A stretch of 37,977 nt of DNA, from the NCBI GenBank assembly GCA_015060385.1, contig SUYO01000014.1, positions 1 to 37,977 on the forward strand. The letters run 5' to 3'. Source of the DNA: Bacteroidales bacterium. Its GTDB lineage: Bacteria > Bacteroidota > Bacteroidia > Bacteroidales > UBA932. The notes below the pieces were generated by a model. The model did no database searches. It was not told where the DNA came from and saw only the letters and a list, made by a program, of their open reading frames with translations. This document shows positions 1 through 8,207 of this stretch, piece after piece. Position 1 is the stretch's first letter. Each line of letters begins with the position of its first letter. The position numbers were made by a program, and so were the translations under genes.

Positions 1-340
1 CCGTGTCTCAGTTCCAGTGTGGGGGACCTTCCTCTCAGAACCCCTAGACATCGTCGCCATGGTGGGCCGTTACCCCGCCATCTAGCTAATGTCACGCGAG
101 CCTATCCGTTTCCGAAATTCTTTAATCGCAATGAGATGCCTCATCACGATACCATGGGGTATTAGTCGGCGTTTCCACCGGTTATTCCCCAGAAACGGGC
201 AAGTTGCTCACGCGTTACGCACCCTTGCGCCGGTCGCCATCAGGACTTCGACGAATCTCAGTCCCATGCTGCCCCTCGACTTGCATGTGTTAAGCCTGCC
301 GCTAGCGTTCATCCTGAGCCAGGATCAAACTCTTCATTGT
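1..340 (-). rRNA. rrs: 16S rRNA, 5' part, truncated by window edge
   Basis: Read on the minus strand, the sequence begins with the conserved 5' end of bacterial 16S rRNA (AGAGTTTGATCCTGGCTCAG, complement of 314-333). It continues through the usual first variable regions to the conserved ACTGGAACTGAGACACGG near E. coli position 320-337 at base 1. About the first 340 nt of the gene are present; the rest lies left of the window. The 5' boundary is placed by analogy with E. coli and may be off by a few bases. An rrn promoter sits about 180 bp upstream. Confidence 0.97.
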
Positions 341-517
341 ATAAATAATATCTCTTAGCTTGTCCTGACACTTATAATTCCTAAACAAAAGAATTAACGC
401 TTCTCGATAAATTGTATTTCTCGGTACTTGCTTCTTGTACAGTAAATCAGTCTTTTCAATGAACTTCTTAAGCCAAACTTGAGGTCTTTTTTGTACCCCG
501 TTTTTCGTTTGGGATTG

Positions 518-548
518 CAAAGGTAGGCATTTTTTCTTTACCTCCAAA
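518..548 (-). promoter_or_regulatory. rRNA operon promoter (Bacteroidetes type) and leader
   Basis: On the minus strand TTTG (545-548), a 19-bp spacer and TACCTTTG (518-525) match the Bacteroidetes primary sigma consensus exactly. Transcription would start near 511 and give an approximately 170-nt leader (341-511) before 16S. I see no gene in the leader. An 81-codon open frame over 302-547 overlaps both the rRNA and this promoter and is not credible. Confidence 0.85.
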
Positions 549-582
549 TTTTTCTGAAATTATTTTTCGACTTTTCAGCATC

Positions 583-626
583 AAAAAACGACCGGAATGT
601 CATAATCGATTGACATTCCGGTCGTT
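583..626 (-). terminator. Rho-independent terminator downstream of the porin gene
   Basis: A perfect 16-bp stem (587-602 with 611-626, 8-nt loop) is followed on the minus strand by a run of Ts (complement of 583-588). It lies about 105 bp beyond the stop of the porin-like gene, with the REP-like repeat in between, and just ahead of the rrn promoter. It probably insulates the rRNA operon from readthrough. Confidence 0.85.
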
Positions 627-664
627 ATAGTGTTGTTACAATTTTGTTAAAAGATCCTCACGTC

Positions 665-722
665 GTCCTACGGACTCCTCAGGATGACAAATCAAAGTCC
701 TACGGACTCCTCAGGATGACAA
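665..722. repeat. Tandem REP-like repeat, two 26-bp copies
   Basis: Two identical 26-bp copies (665-690 and 697-722) are separated by 6 bp. On the minus strand each begins TTGTCATCCTGAG and continues with GGAGTCCGTAGGAC. An adjacent GAGGATCTT tail sits at 651-659. This resembles the interspersed palindromes of the TGTCATCCTGAGCGAAGC type known from many genomes. The elements at 2111-2140 and 6209-6236 share the GTCAT start and the AGATC/AGACATC end. No transposase is present. Confidence 0.7.
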
Positions 723-731
723 GGGAGGACT

Positions 732-2081
732 TTAGAAATTGAATTTAACCATCATATTGATACGGTTATTGCCTACCCAATGGAGATTCTGGTCAGCGAG
801 ACCATAGGCGTTCATCGCACCTCCGCCATAATATTCTCCGTACTGGACAGCTGTCCACTGATACTCCAGTCCGATATTCATCTTACCTATATTATATATA
901 AGCTGAGGATTGATACGGTACATCTGATTGAGGTTTGAGAAACCGTTGCTGCAGAAATATACATCTCCCTTTACAAGAGAATCCACTGCATCGGCAAGTC
1001 CGAGGTTCTTCACATATCCGAGGAAGAGGACTCCCTGCCATTTCTTTCCATATGTAAGGGAGAGCCATGACGAAGAGTTGCGGAGAGAAGCATACTCCCA
1101 GCTTCCGTCTACATTCTCAGCCACCTTTGCATATCCGCTCATGAGGTTCATATGCTCACCGCCCTGTCCGAAGGTAGTCTTTGCCTTCACTGCAAAATTC
1201 TTGTAGGTATACTGTGCATATACATAACCGAGAAGAGATGTCTTGCGATCGGATACCCTTACAGTGCTTCCGCTTTCAGTATGGCCAAGGACCCTTGGCT
1301 TGATGCTTACAAGGTCCGCACCTGCCCTCGCCAGAAAGCCACCTGTCTTATATGTAAGTCCCGCATAGATTTCAGGAGTCATACCATACTTCATATATAT
1401 GGCCGAAGTACCGACAGGACCTGTTGACTGGTACTGCATCTGCCAGATTGCTGAAGCCGATACGATCCAGTTGCTTCCGATATTTGCATCCATGGTCACC
1501 TGAGGGGTTCTTGAGAACGGTCCGAAAGGTGCACCAGCCTCAAGACTGAAGATATGCGGCATGTCTGCAGCCATAGGATGCCATGCCTGACCCATCTTGA
1601 GGGCTACGGAATTCTTCTGAGACTTTCCGAGTTCCTTCCATGTCACAGTCGCGTACGCCTGACGGAGACGCGCCTGTGCCGTTCCGGAGATCTTTGTGTT
1701 TCCAGGGAAGTATGTACCAGCATTCGCATTCGAAGAATTTGAAAGTCCCGAATAGAAGTCACCCTCTATCTTGGCGCTGAAATGTACATTGCCGATCTGA
1801 TATCCGGTCACATCCAAACCCAGACGGGAAGTAAGCGAAAGATAAGTGAATGAAGCCTGGTCATTAAGATCAATTCCATCCTGCATCTTCACATCCTTTG
1901 GAAGATAGTAGAACAGGTCTCCTGTTCCAGAAACGCTCTCGCGGCTGTCAAAGACGAAATAGTTTCTGATAAAGCCGTAGAGCTTGAAGTTATTCTTCGG
2001 CTCAGCCTTTTCTGCAGCTGTAACGCTCTGTGCACTGAAAGCGAGAAGTGCCGCAAAAATAAAGATTTTAAGATATCTCAT
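732..2081 (-). CDS. Outer-membrane porin-like beta-barrel protein
   Basis: The 449-residue protein has a cleavable signal peptide (MRYLKIFIFAALLAFSAQSV, cleavage near residue 22). The mature part alternates aromatic and polar residues in the manner of a beta-barrel and ends in phenylalanine (MMVKFNF), the usual outer-membrane assembly signal. It resembles the DcaP-like porin family seen in Bacteroidetes, by overall character rather than by a decisive motif. The ATG at 2081 is chosen because the signal peptide starts there. The frame stays open for 19 more codons, but that extension runs over a REP-like element. The neighbouring DASS carrier suggests, but does not prove, a role in uptake or release of dicarboxylates across the outer membrane. 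Confidence 0.75.
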   Translation of the reverse strand: MRYLKIFIFAALLAFSAQSVTAAEKAEPKNNFKLYGFIRNYFVFDSRESVSGTGDLFYYLPKDVKMQDGIDLNDQASFTYLSLTSRLGLDVTGYQIGNVHFSAKIEGDFYSGLSNSSNANAGTYFPGNTKISGTAQARLRQAYATVTWKELGKSQKNSVALKMGQAWHPMAADMPHIFSLEAGAPFGPFSRTPQVTMDANIGSNWIVSASAIWQMQYQSTGPVGTSAIYMKYGMTPEIYAGLTYKTGGFLARAGADLVSIKPRVLGHTESGSTVRVSDRKTSLLGYVYAQYTYKNFAVKAKTTFGQGGEHMNLMSGYAKVAENVDGSWEYASLRNSSSWLSLTYGKKWQGVLFLGYVKNLGLADAVDSLVKGDVYFCSNGFSNLNQMYRINPQLIYNIGKMNIGLEYQWTAVQYGEYYGGGAMNAYGLADQNLHWVGNNRINMMVKFNF

Positions 2082-2110
2082 AGTATTTTTGTTATTAATA
2101 TCCTTTGTAA

Positions 2111-2140
2111 AGATCCCTCGACAAGCTGGGGATGACAAAT
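2111..2140. repeat. REP-like palindromic element
   Basis: On the minus strand this reads TTTGTCATCCCCAGC, then TTGTCGAGGGATCT. It has the same GTCATCC start and GGATCT end as the tandem copies at 665-722, with a different inner palindrome. It lies in the 5' untranslated region of the porin gene, between terminator stem and start codon. Confidence 0.55.
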
Positions 2141-2167
2141 AAAAACGGACCGCTCGAAAGCGGTCCG
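2141..2167 (-). terminator. Terminator of the DASS carrier gene
   Basis: A perfect 8-bp GC-rich stem (2146-2153 with 2160-2167, loop TCGAAA) is followed on the minus strand by TTTTTA. It sits 64 bp past the stop of the carrier gene. The -7 element of the porin gene abuts its first arm. Confidence 0.85.
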
Positions 2168-2175
2168 CAAATATA
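2168..2175 (-). promoter_or_regulatory. -7 element (TATATTTG) for the porin gene
   Basis: TATATTTG on the minus strand fits TAnnTTTG. No good -33 TTG is seen at 19 bp. The start of transcription would fall inside the first arm of the adjoining terminator hairpin, so transcripts from this promoter would not form the full stem. Confidence 0.55.
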
Positions 2176-2231
2176 GCACATTTTTCGTAAATGATACTTA
2201 TGAAGACAAGTATCAGAACGTCACGAACAAA

Positions 2232-3698
2232 CTAAGCAGCAAACGGGAAGATCTTTGTGAGCCAGAAGAAGGCGAATACAAGACCGAAGATACCGATCAC
2301 AGCACCTGCCTTGAGCATATCCTTGGTCTTGATAAGACCTGTAGAGAATGCGATTGCATTAGGTGGCGTAGAGATAGGCATCAGCATCGCAAGCGAAGCA
2401 CAGGTAGCGACAAAGCAGATCATGGCCTTTTCACCGCCAAAGCCTGCGAATGCCGGATTTGCAGAAAGTCCTGACGACACAGCGCAAAGGATAGGGATGA
2501 GAAGGGCTGCGGTAGCAGAGTTGCTGATGAAGTTAGAGAGCAGGTAGCATACGAGACCAGCTACAACAAATACAAGGATGATGGACATCTCACCGAATGG
2601 AATTGCATTTACGAGAGTAGCGCCAAGTCCTGTTCCGCCCTTTGAGATATCGAGCATTGCATAACCGAGGGCAAAACCTCCGGCAACAAGCCAGAGCACG
2701 CTCCAGTCGATCTGCTTGATGTCCTCCTTATCAAATGTACCTGTGCAGACAAATACTGCAAGAGGAATGAGAGCCACGATATATGAACTGATACCTGTAA
2801 GGCTCTCGGTAGCCCAGAGAAGGATAGTCACGGCAAATGTAGCCCACACGAGATATGTTCTCCAGGTGGTAGGCTTGTCGTTCTTCGGGATATTGACCTC
2901 GAGTTTCTTGGTAGAGAATGGGAACATGACCTGAAGTACGACCCACGCTACAAGAATCATGATGAGCACGAACGGAATCATATGGATAGCCCACTCACCG
3001 AATGATATGCTCATACCGAAATAAGTCTCAAGGTTAGAAACTGCAGTACCGTTAGGAGGAGTACCGATAGTGGTACCGATACCACCGATATTGGCAGATA
3101 CAGGGATTGAAAGCGCAAGTGCGATCTTACCTTTGTCTCCCTCAGGGAATGTTGCAAGGATAGGTGCAAGGAACGCAAGCATCATGGCAGCTGTAGCTGT
3201 GTTGCTCATGAACATTGAGAAGAGCGCGATTACAACCAGGAAACCAAGGAGCACCATCTTAGGGTTTGTACCGAACGGCTTCAGAAGGAATCTCGCCAAA
3301 GTGACATCCAAGCCATATTTCTGTGCCATGATGGCAAGTGAGAATCCACCAAGGAAGAGCATCACCACAGGATCGGCAAATGCGGACATGATCTTGGTGT
3401 AGTTCATTATACCTTCGAGTTTCTCTCCAGAAGCATCTACCATAAGGAAGCCAAGTCCCTTGTTGGAAAGCATAAGGAGAGCCATCACGATAACCAGTAC
3501 AGATGTTGTCCAGCTTGGAATGATCTCGAAGATCCACATGAGAGCAGCGAATACAAACAGAGCGATCGTACGCTGCTGGAGAACAGTAAGTCCCTCAATA
3601 CCAAAGAATGTGGTAGGGACAGCAAGAAGAAATATTGTGATCAGCAGCACCAATGGGAGCAGTACACAATACTTTACTGAAAATTTGTTAGTACTCAT
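2232..3698 (-). CDS. DASS/SLC13 family sodium:carboxylate symporter
   Basis: This is a 488-residue, strongly hydrophobic inner-membrane protein of normal length for the divalent anion:Na+ symporter family (VcINDY, SdcS, NaDC). The two inverted-repeat signature loops are visible: SNTATAAM at 165-172 with IGGIGTTIGTPPNGTAV at 204-220, and SNSATAAL at 392-399 with PISTPPNAIAFSTG at 441-454. In family members these hold Na+ and the carboxylate; the second motif is SNS rather than SNT. The likely substrates are succinate, fumarate, malate or related acids. The gene has its own promoter and a terminator on each side. Neighbouring 2-oxoacid and glutamate genes fit a role in C4-acid traffic, but direction and substrate cannot be read from sequence. 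Confidence 0.9.
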   Translation of the reverse strand: MSTNKFSVKYCVLLPLVLLITIFLLAVPTTFFGIEGLTVLQQRTIALFVFAALMWIFEIIPSWTTSVLVIVMALLMLSNKGLGFLMVDASGEKLEGIMNYTKIMSAFADPVVMLFLGGFSLAIMAQKYGLDVTLARFLLKPFGTNPKMVLLGFLVVIALFSMFMSNTATAAMMLAFLAPILATFPEGDKGKIALALSIPVSANIGGIGTTIGTPPNGTAVSNLETYFGMSISFGEWAIHMIPFVLIMILVAWVVLQVMFPFSTKKLEVNIPKNDKPTTWRTYLVWATFAVTILLWATESLTGISSYIVALIPLAVFVCTGTFDKEDIKQIDWSVLWLVAGGFALGYAMLDISKGGTGLGATLVNAIPFGEMSIILVFVVAGLVCYLLSNFISNSATAALLIPILCAVSSGLSANPAFAGFGGEKAMICFVATCASLAMLMPISTPPNAIAFSTGLIKTKDMLKAGAVIGIFGLVFAFFWLTKIFPFAA

Positions 3699-3712
3699 TA
3701 TATTAGATAATT

Positions 3713-3739
3713 AAAAAATACGCCCGTTTAAAACGGGCG
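3713..3739 (-). terminator. Terminator hairpin between gdhA and the DASS gene
   Basis: CGCCCG (3721-3726) pairs with CGGGCG (3734-3739), and flanking T/A pairs can extend the stem. On the minus strand it is followed by TATTTTTT. It would end readthrough from gdhA. A weaker stem (CCGG/CCGG at 3792-3804 with a T-run after it) lies closer to the gdhA stop. The hairpin starts one base after the -7 element of the DASS gene. Confidence 0.65.
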
Positions 3740-3769
3740 CAAAGTTAGTCTTTATTTATTATAATGCAA
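3740..3769 (-). promoter_or_regulatory. Promoter of the DASS carrier gene
   Basis: Minus-strand TTG (3767-3769), a 19-bp spacer and TAACTTTG (3740-3747) match the Bacteroidetes consensus. The start point near 3734 would lie inside the terminator stem at 3721-3739. Confidence 0.7.
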
Positions 3770-3814
3770 TCAAAAATGATGCAAAAAGATTCCGGTCAGA
3801 CCGGGGATTACCTG

Positions 3815-5155
3815 CTAAACGATTCCCTGCTCGAGCATTGCCTGTGCAACCTTCATGAAGCCGGCGATGTTAGCGCCCTTCACATAGTTGATGTAACCGT
3901 CAGGCTGAGTACCGTATTTCACACAAGCCTCGTGGATATTCGACATGATCGCATGGAGTTTCTCGTCCACCTCTGCAGGGCTCCAGCTGATGTGCATTGC
4001 GTTCTGAGTCATCTCGAGACCTGAAGTCGCAACGCCACCTGCGTTTACTGCCTTGCCAGGAGCGAACATGATGCCTGCCTTCTGGAACGCTGCGATAGCC
4101 TCAGGAGTACATCCCATGTTAGAAACCTCAGCCGCAAGCCAAGTACCGTTTGCAAGAAGTTCCTCTGCATCAGCACCTGTAAGCTCGTTCTGGAATGCAC
4201 ATGGCATAGCGATGTCGCACTTGATGCTCCAAGCCTTCTTTCCAGGATAGAATGTGGCAGATGGGAACTTGTCGGCGAACGGAGCCACGACATCGTTGTT
4301 TGAAGCGCGGAGTTCGAGCATGTACGCGATCTTCTCTGCGTTCATTCCTTCCGGATCATAGATAGCTCCGTCAGGACCTGAAATCGCAATGACCTTGGCA
4401 CCGAGCTCGGTAGCCTTTGTTGCAGCACCCCATGCCACGTTACCGAAGCCTGAGAGAGCTACTGTCTTGCCCTTGATGTCCTTTCCGGCCATCTGAAGCA
4501 TATGCTGAACGAAGTAAACCGCACCGAAACCGGTAGCCTCAGGACGGAGGATGGAACCTCCCCATGTCATACCCTTACCGGTAAGCACGCCTGTATTGTA
4601 CTGCTGGGCGAGCTTCTTGTACATACCGTACATGAATCCGATCTCACGTCCGCCTACTCCGATGTCACCCGCAGGAACATCCTGGTCAGGACCTATCACC
4701 TTCCAGAGCTCAAGCATGAAAGCCTGGCAGAAACGCATGATCTCTGCATCCGACTTTCCGCGTGGATTGAAGTCCGAGCCACCCTTTCCACCACCCATAG
4801 GGAGGGTTGTGAGGGCATTCTTGAAAGTCTGCTCGAAGCCGAGGAACTTGAGGATCGAAAGATTCACAGAAGGATGGAAACGGATACCTCCCTTGTATGG
4901 ACCGATGGCAGAATTGAACTGCACACGGTAACCGGTGTTTGTCTGTACTTCACCATTGTCATCAACCCAGGTAACCTTGAAGGTAAGGATACGCTCAGGC
5001 TCGACGATGCGCTCGACGATCTTAGCATCCTCAAACTCAGGATGCTGGTTATAAACTTCTTCTATTGACTCCAACACTTCGTGTACTGCCTGGAGATACT
5101 CTTTCTCGTAAGGGTACTTGGCCTGGAGTCTGGCCATCAGATCTTGTGTGTTCAT
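3815..5155 (-). CDS. gdhA: Glutamate dehydrogenase, hexameric type
   Basis: The enzyme interconverts glutamate and 2-oxoglutarate plus ammonia in the cytoplasm. Its 446 residues are typical for the hexameric class. The substrate and catalytic region PMGGGKGGSDFNPRGKSD (119-136, K124) and PAGDIGVGGRE (161-171, D164) are intact. A dinucleotide-binding Rossmann turn, SGFGNVAWGA, sits at 235-244. The sequence resembles the NADP-linked GdhA group, but coenzyme preference is not settled here. The start lies 18 nt after the korB stop and no TAnnTTTG is seen in the gap, so it is probably the last gene of a korA-korB-gdhA operon. That pairing favours 2-oxoglutarate as the Kor substrate. Confidence 0.96.
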   Translation of the reverse strand: MNTQDLMARLQAKYPYEKEYLQAVHEVLESIEEVYNQHPEFEDAKIVERIVEPERILTFKVTWVDDNGEVQTNTGYRVQFNSAIGPYKGGIRFHPSVNLSILKFLGFEQTFKNALTTLPMGGGKGGSDFNPRGKSDAEIMRFCQAFMLELWKVIGPDQDVPAGDIGVGGREIGFMYGMYKKLAQQYNTGVLTGKGMTWGGSILRPEATGFGAVYFVQHMLQMAGKDIKGKTVALSGFGNVAWGAATKATELGAKVIAISGPDGAIYDPEGMNAEKIAYMLELRASNNDVVAPFADKFPSATFYPGKKAWSIKCDIAMPCAFQNELTGADAEELLANGTWLAAEVSNMGCTPEAIAAFQKAGIMFAPGKAVNAGGVATSGLEMTQNAMHISWSPAEVDEKLHAIMSNIHEACVKYGTQPDGYINYVKGANIAGFMKVAQAMLEQGIV

Positions 5156-5173
5156 TATGTATTGTTTTATTGG

Positions 5174-6193
5174 TTATTTCACTTCCCATGTAGATCCGCT
5201 GCGGAGAAGGTCATCAACGCACTGGATCTTCGACTTGGATTTTACTTCAGCAACCTGGTCACGGACACCGTCATCGTAGGTGACATCCTTGACGTCACGT
5301 ATTACTCCGAGAGCTACTGGGAAATCAGGATACTTCATATCTGCAAGCATCATGTGGATTCCGACATTCTCGGAATGAGCGTCATGTACGAGGATATCGT
5401 CTTCAGTAACACCGTTCTCACCGATGGTAACCACCCTGAGACCCATTCCGTCCAGCATGATTCCCTTGTTCCTCTCCTTTCCAAAAATCATCTTCTCTCC
5501 ATGGCGGAGAACGATGGTCCTGTCTGCACGCACCTCCCTGTCAGCGATGAGCTTATGTGCTCCGTCGTTGAAGATCACGCAGTTCGTAAGAATCTCCATC
5601 ACCGAACATCCGTCATGCTTTGCAGCTGAAAGCATGATTTCAGAAGTAAGCTTCAGTTCCGAATCAAGGCTGCGGGCAAAGAAGGTTCCCTTTGCACCAA
5701 GCACAAGGCTTCCCGGATTGAAAGGATGCTCCACAGTTCCGTATGGAGAAGTCTTTGATATCGCTCCGAAACGGGATGTAGGAGAATACTGTCCCTTGGT
5801 AAGACCATATATCTGGTTATTGAAAAGTACAAGGTTGATGTCTACATTCCTTCTGATGGCATGGATGAAGTGGTTACCTCCGATAGCAAGGGCATCACCG
5901 TCGCCACAAGCCTGCCATACGGCAAGATCCGGGTTCGCCACCTTGATTCCGGTGGAAATTGCAGTAGCGCGTCCATGGATGCTATGGAAACCATATGTAT
6001 TCATGTAATACGGAAGACGGGATGAACAGCCTATGCCGGAAACGACCACATATCTTTCCTTGCTGTAGCCCAAAGCCTCGGTCACATCAGGAAGGGCACG
6101 CTGCAATGCAGCCAGAACACCATGGTCACCACATCCCGGGCACCATCTTACTTCCTGATCACTCTTGAATTCCTTGAAAGTATATCTAGGCAT
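5174..6193 (-). CDS. korB: 2-oxoacid:ferredoxin oxidoreductase, beta subunit
   Basis: This is the thiamine-diphosphate-binding subunit (339 residues) of an enzyme that oxidatively decarboxylates a 2-oxoacid to the acyl-CoA and reduces ferredoxin. The CPGCGDHG motif is at 18-25, GIGCSSRLPYYMNTYGFHSI at 53-72, and the ThDP/Mg motif runs from GDGD (97-100) to NNQIYG (125-130). It follows the alpha subunit with a 6-nt gap and precedes gdhA, so 2-oxoglutarate to succinyl-CoA is the most likely reaction. Pyruvate or branched-chain 2-oxoacids remain possible. Confidence 0.93.
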   Translation of the reverse strand: MPRYTFKEFKSDQEVRWCPGCGDHGVLAALQRALPDVTEALGYSKERYVVVSGIGCSSRLPYYMNTYGFHSIHGRATAISTGIKVANPDLAVWQACGDGDALAIGGNHFIHAIRRNVDINLVLFNNQIYGLTKGQYSPTSRFGAISKTSPYGTVEHPFNPGSLVLGAKGTFFARSLDSELKLTSEIMLSAAKHDGCSVMEILTNCVIFNDGAHKLIADREVRADRTIVLRHGEKMIFGKERNKGIMLDGMGLRVVTIGENGVTEDDILVHDAHSENVGIHMMLADMKYPDFPVALGVIRDVKDVTYDDGVRDQVAEVKSKSKIQCVDDLLRSGSTWEVK

Positions 6194-6199
6194 AATTGT

Positions 6200-8056
6200 T
6201 TATTCTTTAGATGTCTCGACTTCGCTCGACATGACATTTCTGATGGCAGCGACGATTTCCTGGACTAGGAACGGCTGACCCTGAATCTTGTTATACTGTG
6301 AATATCTGAACTGAGGAAGTCCTGCACGGAGGTAATTAACGAAATGTCCGCTATTGAGCTCGCATACAAGAATATTCTCGAACTTCGAGAACACCTCTTC
6401 TGTATTCTTAGGAAGAGGCATTATGTAGTCAAAGTTCACGAAACTTACATCATGACCTGCTTCACGTGCCTCCTGGACTGCAGAAAGGATATGTCCATAT
6501 GTTCCTCCCCAGCCTACTACGAGAAGCTTACCTGACTTGTTTCCGTTCACTTCAAGTTCCGGAATGGAATCAGCGACCTTCTGCACCTTCATGTAACGCT
6601 CCCTGACCATTGTCGCATGGTTCTGAGGGTCAGAAGAAAGGACACCGTCGTGATTCTTCTCAAGTCCGCCCACACGGTGCTCGCAACCCGCCATTCCGGG
6701 GACGGCCCACTTGCGTACGAACGTCTCCGGATCACGCTGGAAAGGCTTGTAAGGGACATTCGGCTGGGCGAAAGGAGGCTTGATTGCAGGATAGTCCTTC
6801 ATCGAAGGGATGCGCCATGGCTCCGATCCGTTACCGAGGAATCCTTCCGTAAGAAGAAGCACAGGAGTCATATGCTCGAGAGCTATCTTTGCAGCATTGA
6901 ATGCAGCGTCAAAGCAGTTTGCAGGAGAATGTGCGGCCATGACCACCATAGGACACTCTCCGTTTCTTCCGTAGAGGGCCTGGTTCAGGTCAGTCTGTTC
7001 CGTCTTGGTAGGGATACCTGTCGACGGACCTGCACGTTGTACATCCACGATAACCAGCGGAAGTTCGGTCATCACGGCAAGTCCCATAGCCTCCGACTTG
7101 AGGGAAAGTCCCGGACCCGAAGTAGTGGTCACAGCAAGATTACCGGCGTATGCCGCTCCGATCGCCGTACAGATACCGGCGATTTCATCTTCCGCCTGAA
7201 GAGTCTTTGCTCCAAGATTCTTGTGGATGGCAAGTTCCTCAAGGATACCGGTGGCAGGAGTTATAGGATATGAACCGCAGAAAAGAGGAAGATTTGCCTT
7301 CTCTGACGCAGCAAGGAGACCCCAGGCAGTAGCCTGGTTTCCTGTAATGTTCCTGTACAGTCCCTTCTCCTGATGGGCCGGTTCGATATTGTATGTGTTC
7401 GGGATAGCCTGGATGTTGGCTGCGTAATTGTATCCGTCCTGGAGCACCTTCTTGTTAGGAGCTATCATTTCCGGCTTCTTCTTGCCGAACTTCTTCTCAA
7501 GATACTGGAATATGTACTCCATCGGACGGTTATAGATATAGCATGCCATACCGAGGGTGAACATGTTCTTGCACTTGTCGACAGACTTCTTGTCCAGACC
7601 GCTGTCCTTGAGGCTCTCTTCAGTCAGGGTCGTGATAGGAGCGATGATGATCGTACGGTCCTCAATGTAGAGTTCCGCGATAGGATCGCTCTTGAGTCCC
7701 GCCCTCTTCAGACCGTCCTCGTCGAAGGTGTCAGAATCAATAAGAACCATGGCAGTTCTCTTGAGCCATTTTGCATTAGCCTTGAGGGCTGCAGGATTCA
7801 TGGCTACAAGAAGATCGCAGAAGTCACCTGGAGTAGTGATGTGCTCGCTTCCGATATGCACTTGGAATCCGGAAACACCGGAAACTGTACCATGCGGAGC
7901 TCTGATCTCAGCCGGATAATCCGGGAAAGTGGAAAGTTCGTTACCGAAGATGGCTGACATGTCTGCAAAAAGAGACCCGGTGAGCTGCATTCCATCTCCC
8001 GAATCTCCTGCAAATCTGATTACAACATCTTTAGTATCAATGACCTTATGTTGCAT
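6200..8056 (-). CDS. korA: 2-oxoacid:ferredoxin oxidoreductase, fused gamma-alpha subunit
   Basis: The 618-residue protein joins a gamma domain (about 1-190; FAGDSGDGMQLTG at 15-27) to the alpha domain (from about 235; GSYPITPATGILEEL from 261). This is the usual KorA arrangement in Bacteroidetes. With KorB it forms the CoA-acylating 2-oxoacid:ferredoxin oxidoreductase. The gene opens the operon and has a -7 element at 8099-8106. The last ten residues (MSSEVETSKE) are encoded by a REP-like palindrome (6209-6236). The native C-terminus therefore probably ended at about VAAIRNV, and the present tail is a by-product of the repeat. Confidence 0.93.
   Translation of the reverse strand: MQHKVIDTKDVVIRFAGDSGDGMQLTGSLFADMSAIFGNELSTFPDYPAEIRAPHGTVSGVSGFQVHIGSEHITTPGDFCDLLVAMNPAALKANAKWLKRTAMVLIDSDTFDEDGLKRAGLKSDPIAELYIEDRTIIIAPITTLTEESLKDSGLDKKSVDKCKNMFTLGMACYIYNRPMEYIFQYLEKKFGKKKPEMIAPNKKVLQDGYNYAANIQAIPNTYNIEPAHQEKGLYRNITGNQATAWGLLAASEKANLPLFCGSYPITPATGILEELAIHKNLGAKTLQAEDEIAGICTAIGAAYAGNLAVTTTSGPGLSLKSEAMGLAVMTELPLVIVDVQRAGPSTGIPTKTEQTDLNQALYGRNGECPMVVMAAHSPANCFDAAFNAAKIALEHMTPVLLLTEGFLGNGSEPWRIPSMKDYPAIKPPFAQPNVPYKPFQRDPETFVRKWAVPGMAGCEHRVGGLEKNHDGVLSSDPQNHATMVRERYMKVQKVADSIPELEVNGNKSGKLLVVGWGGTYGHILSAVQEAREAGHDVSFVNFDYIMPLPKNTEEVFSKFENILVCELNSGHFVNYLRAGLPQFRYSQYNKIQGQPFLVQEIVAAIRNVMSSEVETSKE
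6209..6236. repeat. REP-like palindrome inside the 3' end of korA
   Basis: On the minus strand it reads TGTCATGTCGAGCGAAG, then TCGAGACATCT, a form of interspersed palindrome found in many bacterial genomes. Inverted TCGA and TGTC/GACA boxes flank a short loop. It lies within the reading frame of korA, supplying codons for the tail and leaving the stop codon just outside. Confidence 0.7.
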
Positions 8057-8098
8057 AGTTTGTGTTATGAATTTTAATCAAATGGTTAGATTGTCCTA

Positions 8099-8106
8099 CA
8101 AATGTA
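8099..8106 (-). promoter_or_regulatory. -7 element (TACATTTG) for korA
   Basis: Minus-strand TACATTTG lies about 43 bp before the korA start. No clear -33 TTG is seen at the standard distance. Confidence 0.5.
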
Positions 8107-8158
8107 AATAATTTTCCAATACATTGACTATTATTTCACAGTTTTTTACATAGCAGAA

Positions 8159-8186
8159 ACGGCGGACCATGAAAATGGCCCGCCGT
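8159..8186 (-). terminator. Terminator of the ompH end of the envelope cluster
   Basis: A 12-bp stem with one mismatch (8159-8170 with 8175-8186, loop GAAA on the plus strand) lies 21 bp past the ompH stop. The T-tract after it on the minus strand is short (TTTCTG), so termination may be partial. Confidence 0.6.
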
Positions 8187-8207
8187 CCGCATGAATATGT
8201 CTTGAAA

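Noticed and set aside
302..547. 81-codon minus-strand frame upstream of 16S
   Set aside because: It overlaps the 16S 5' end, the rRNA leader and the rrn promoter, and has no recognisable content.
4502..5068. 188-codon plus-strand frame opposite gdhA, and similar long frames opposite korB, korA, recN, cstA and others
   Set aside because: They lie within well-identified genes on the other strand, show no family features and arise from codon bias.
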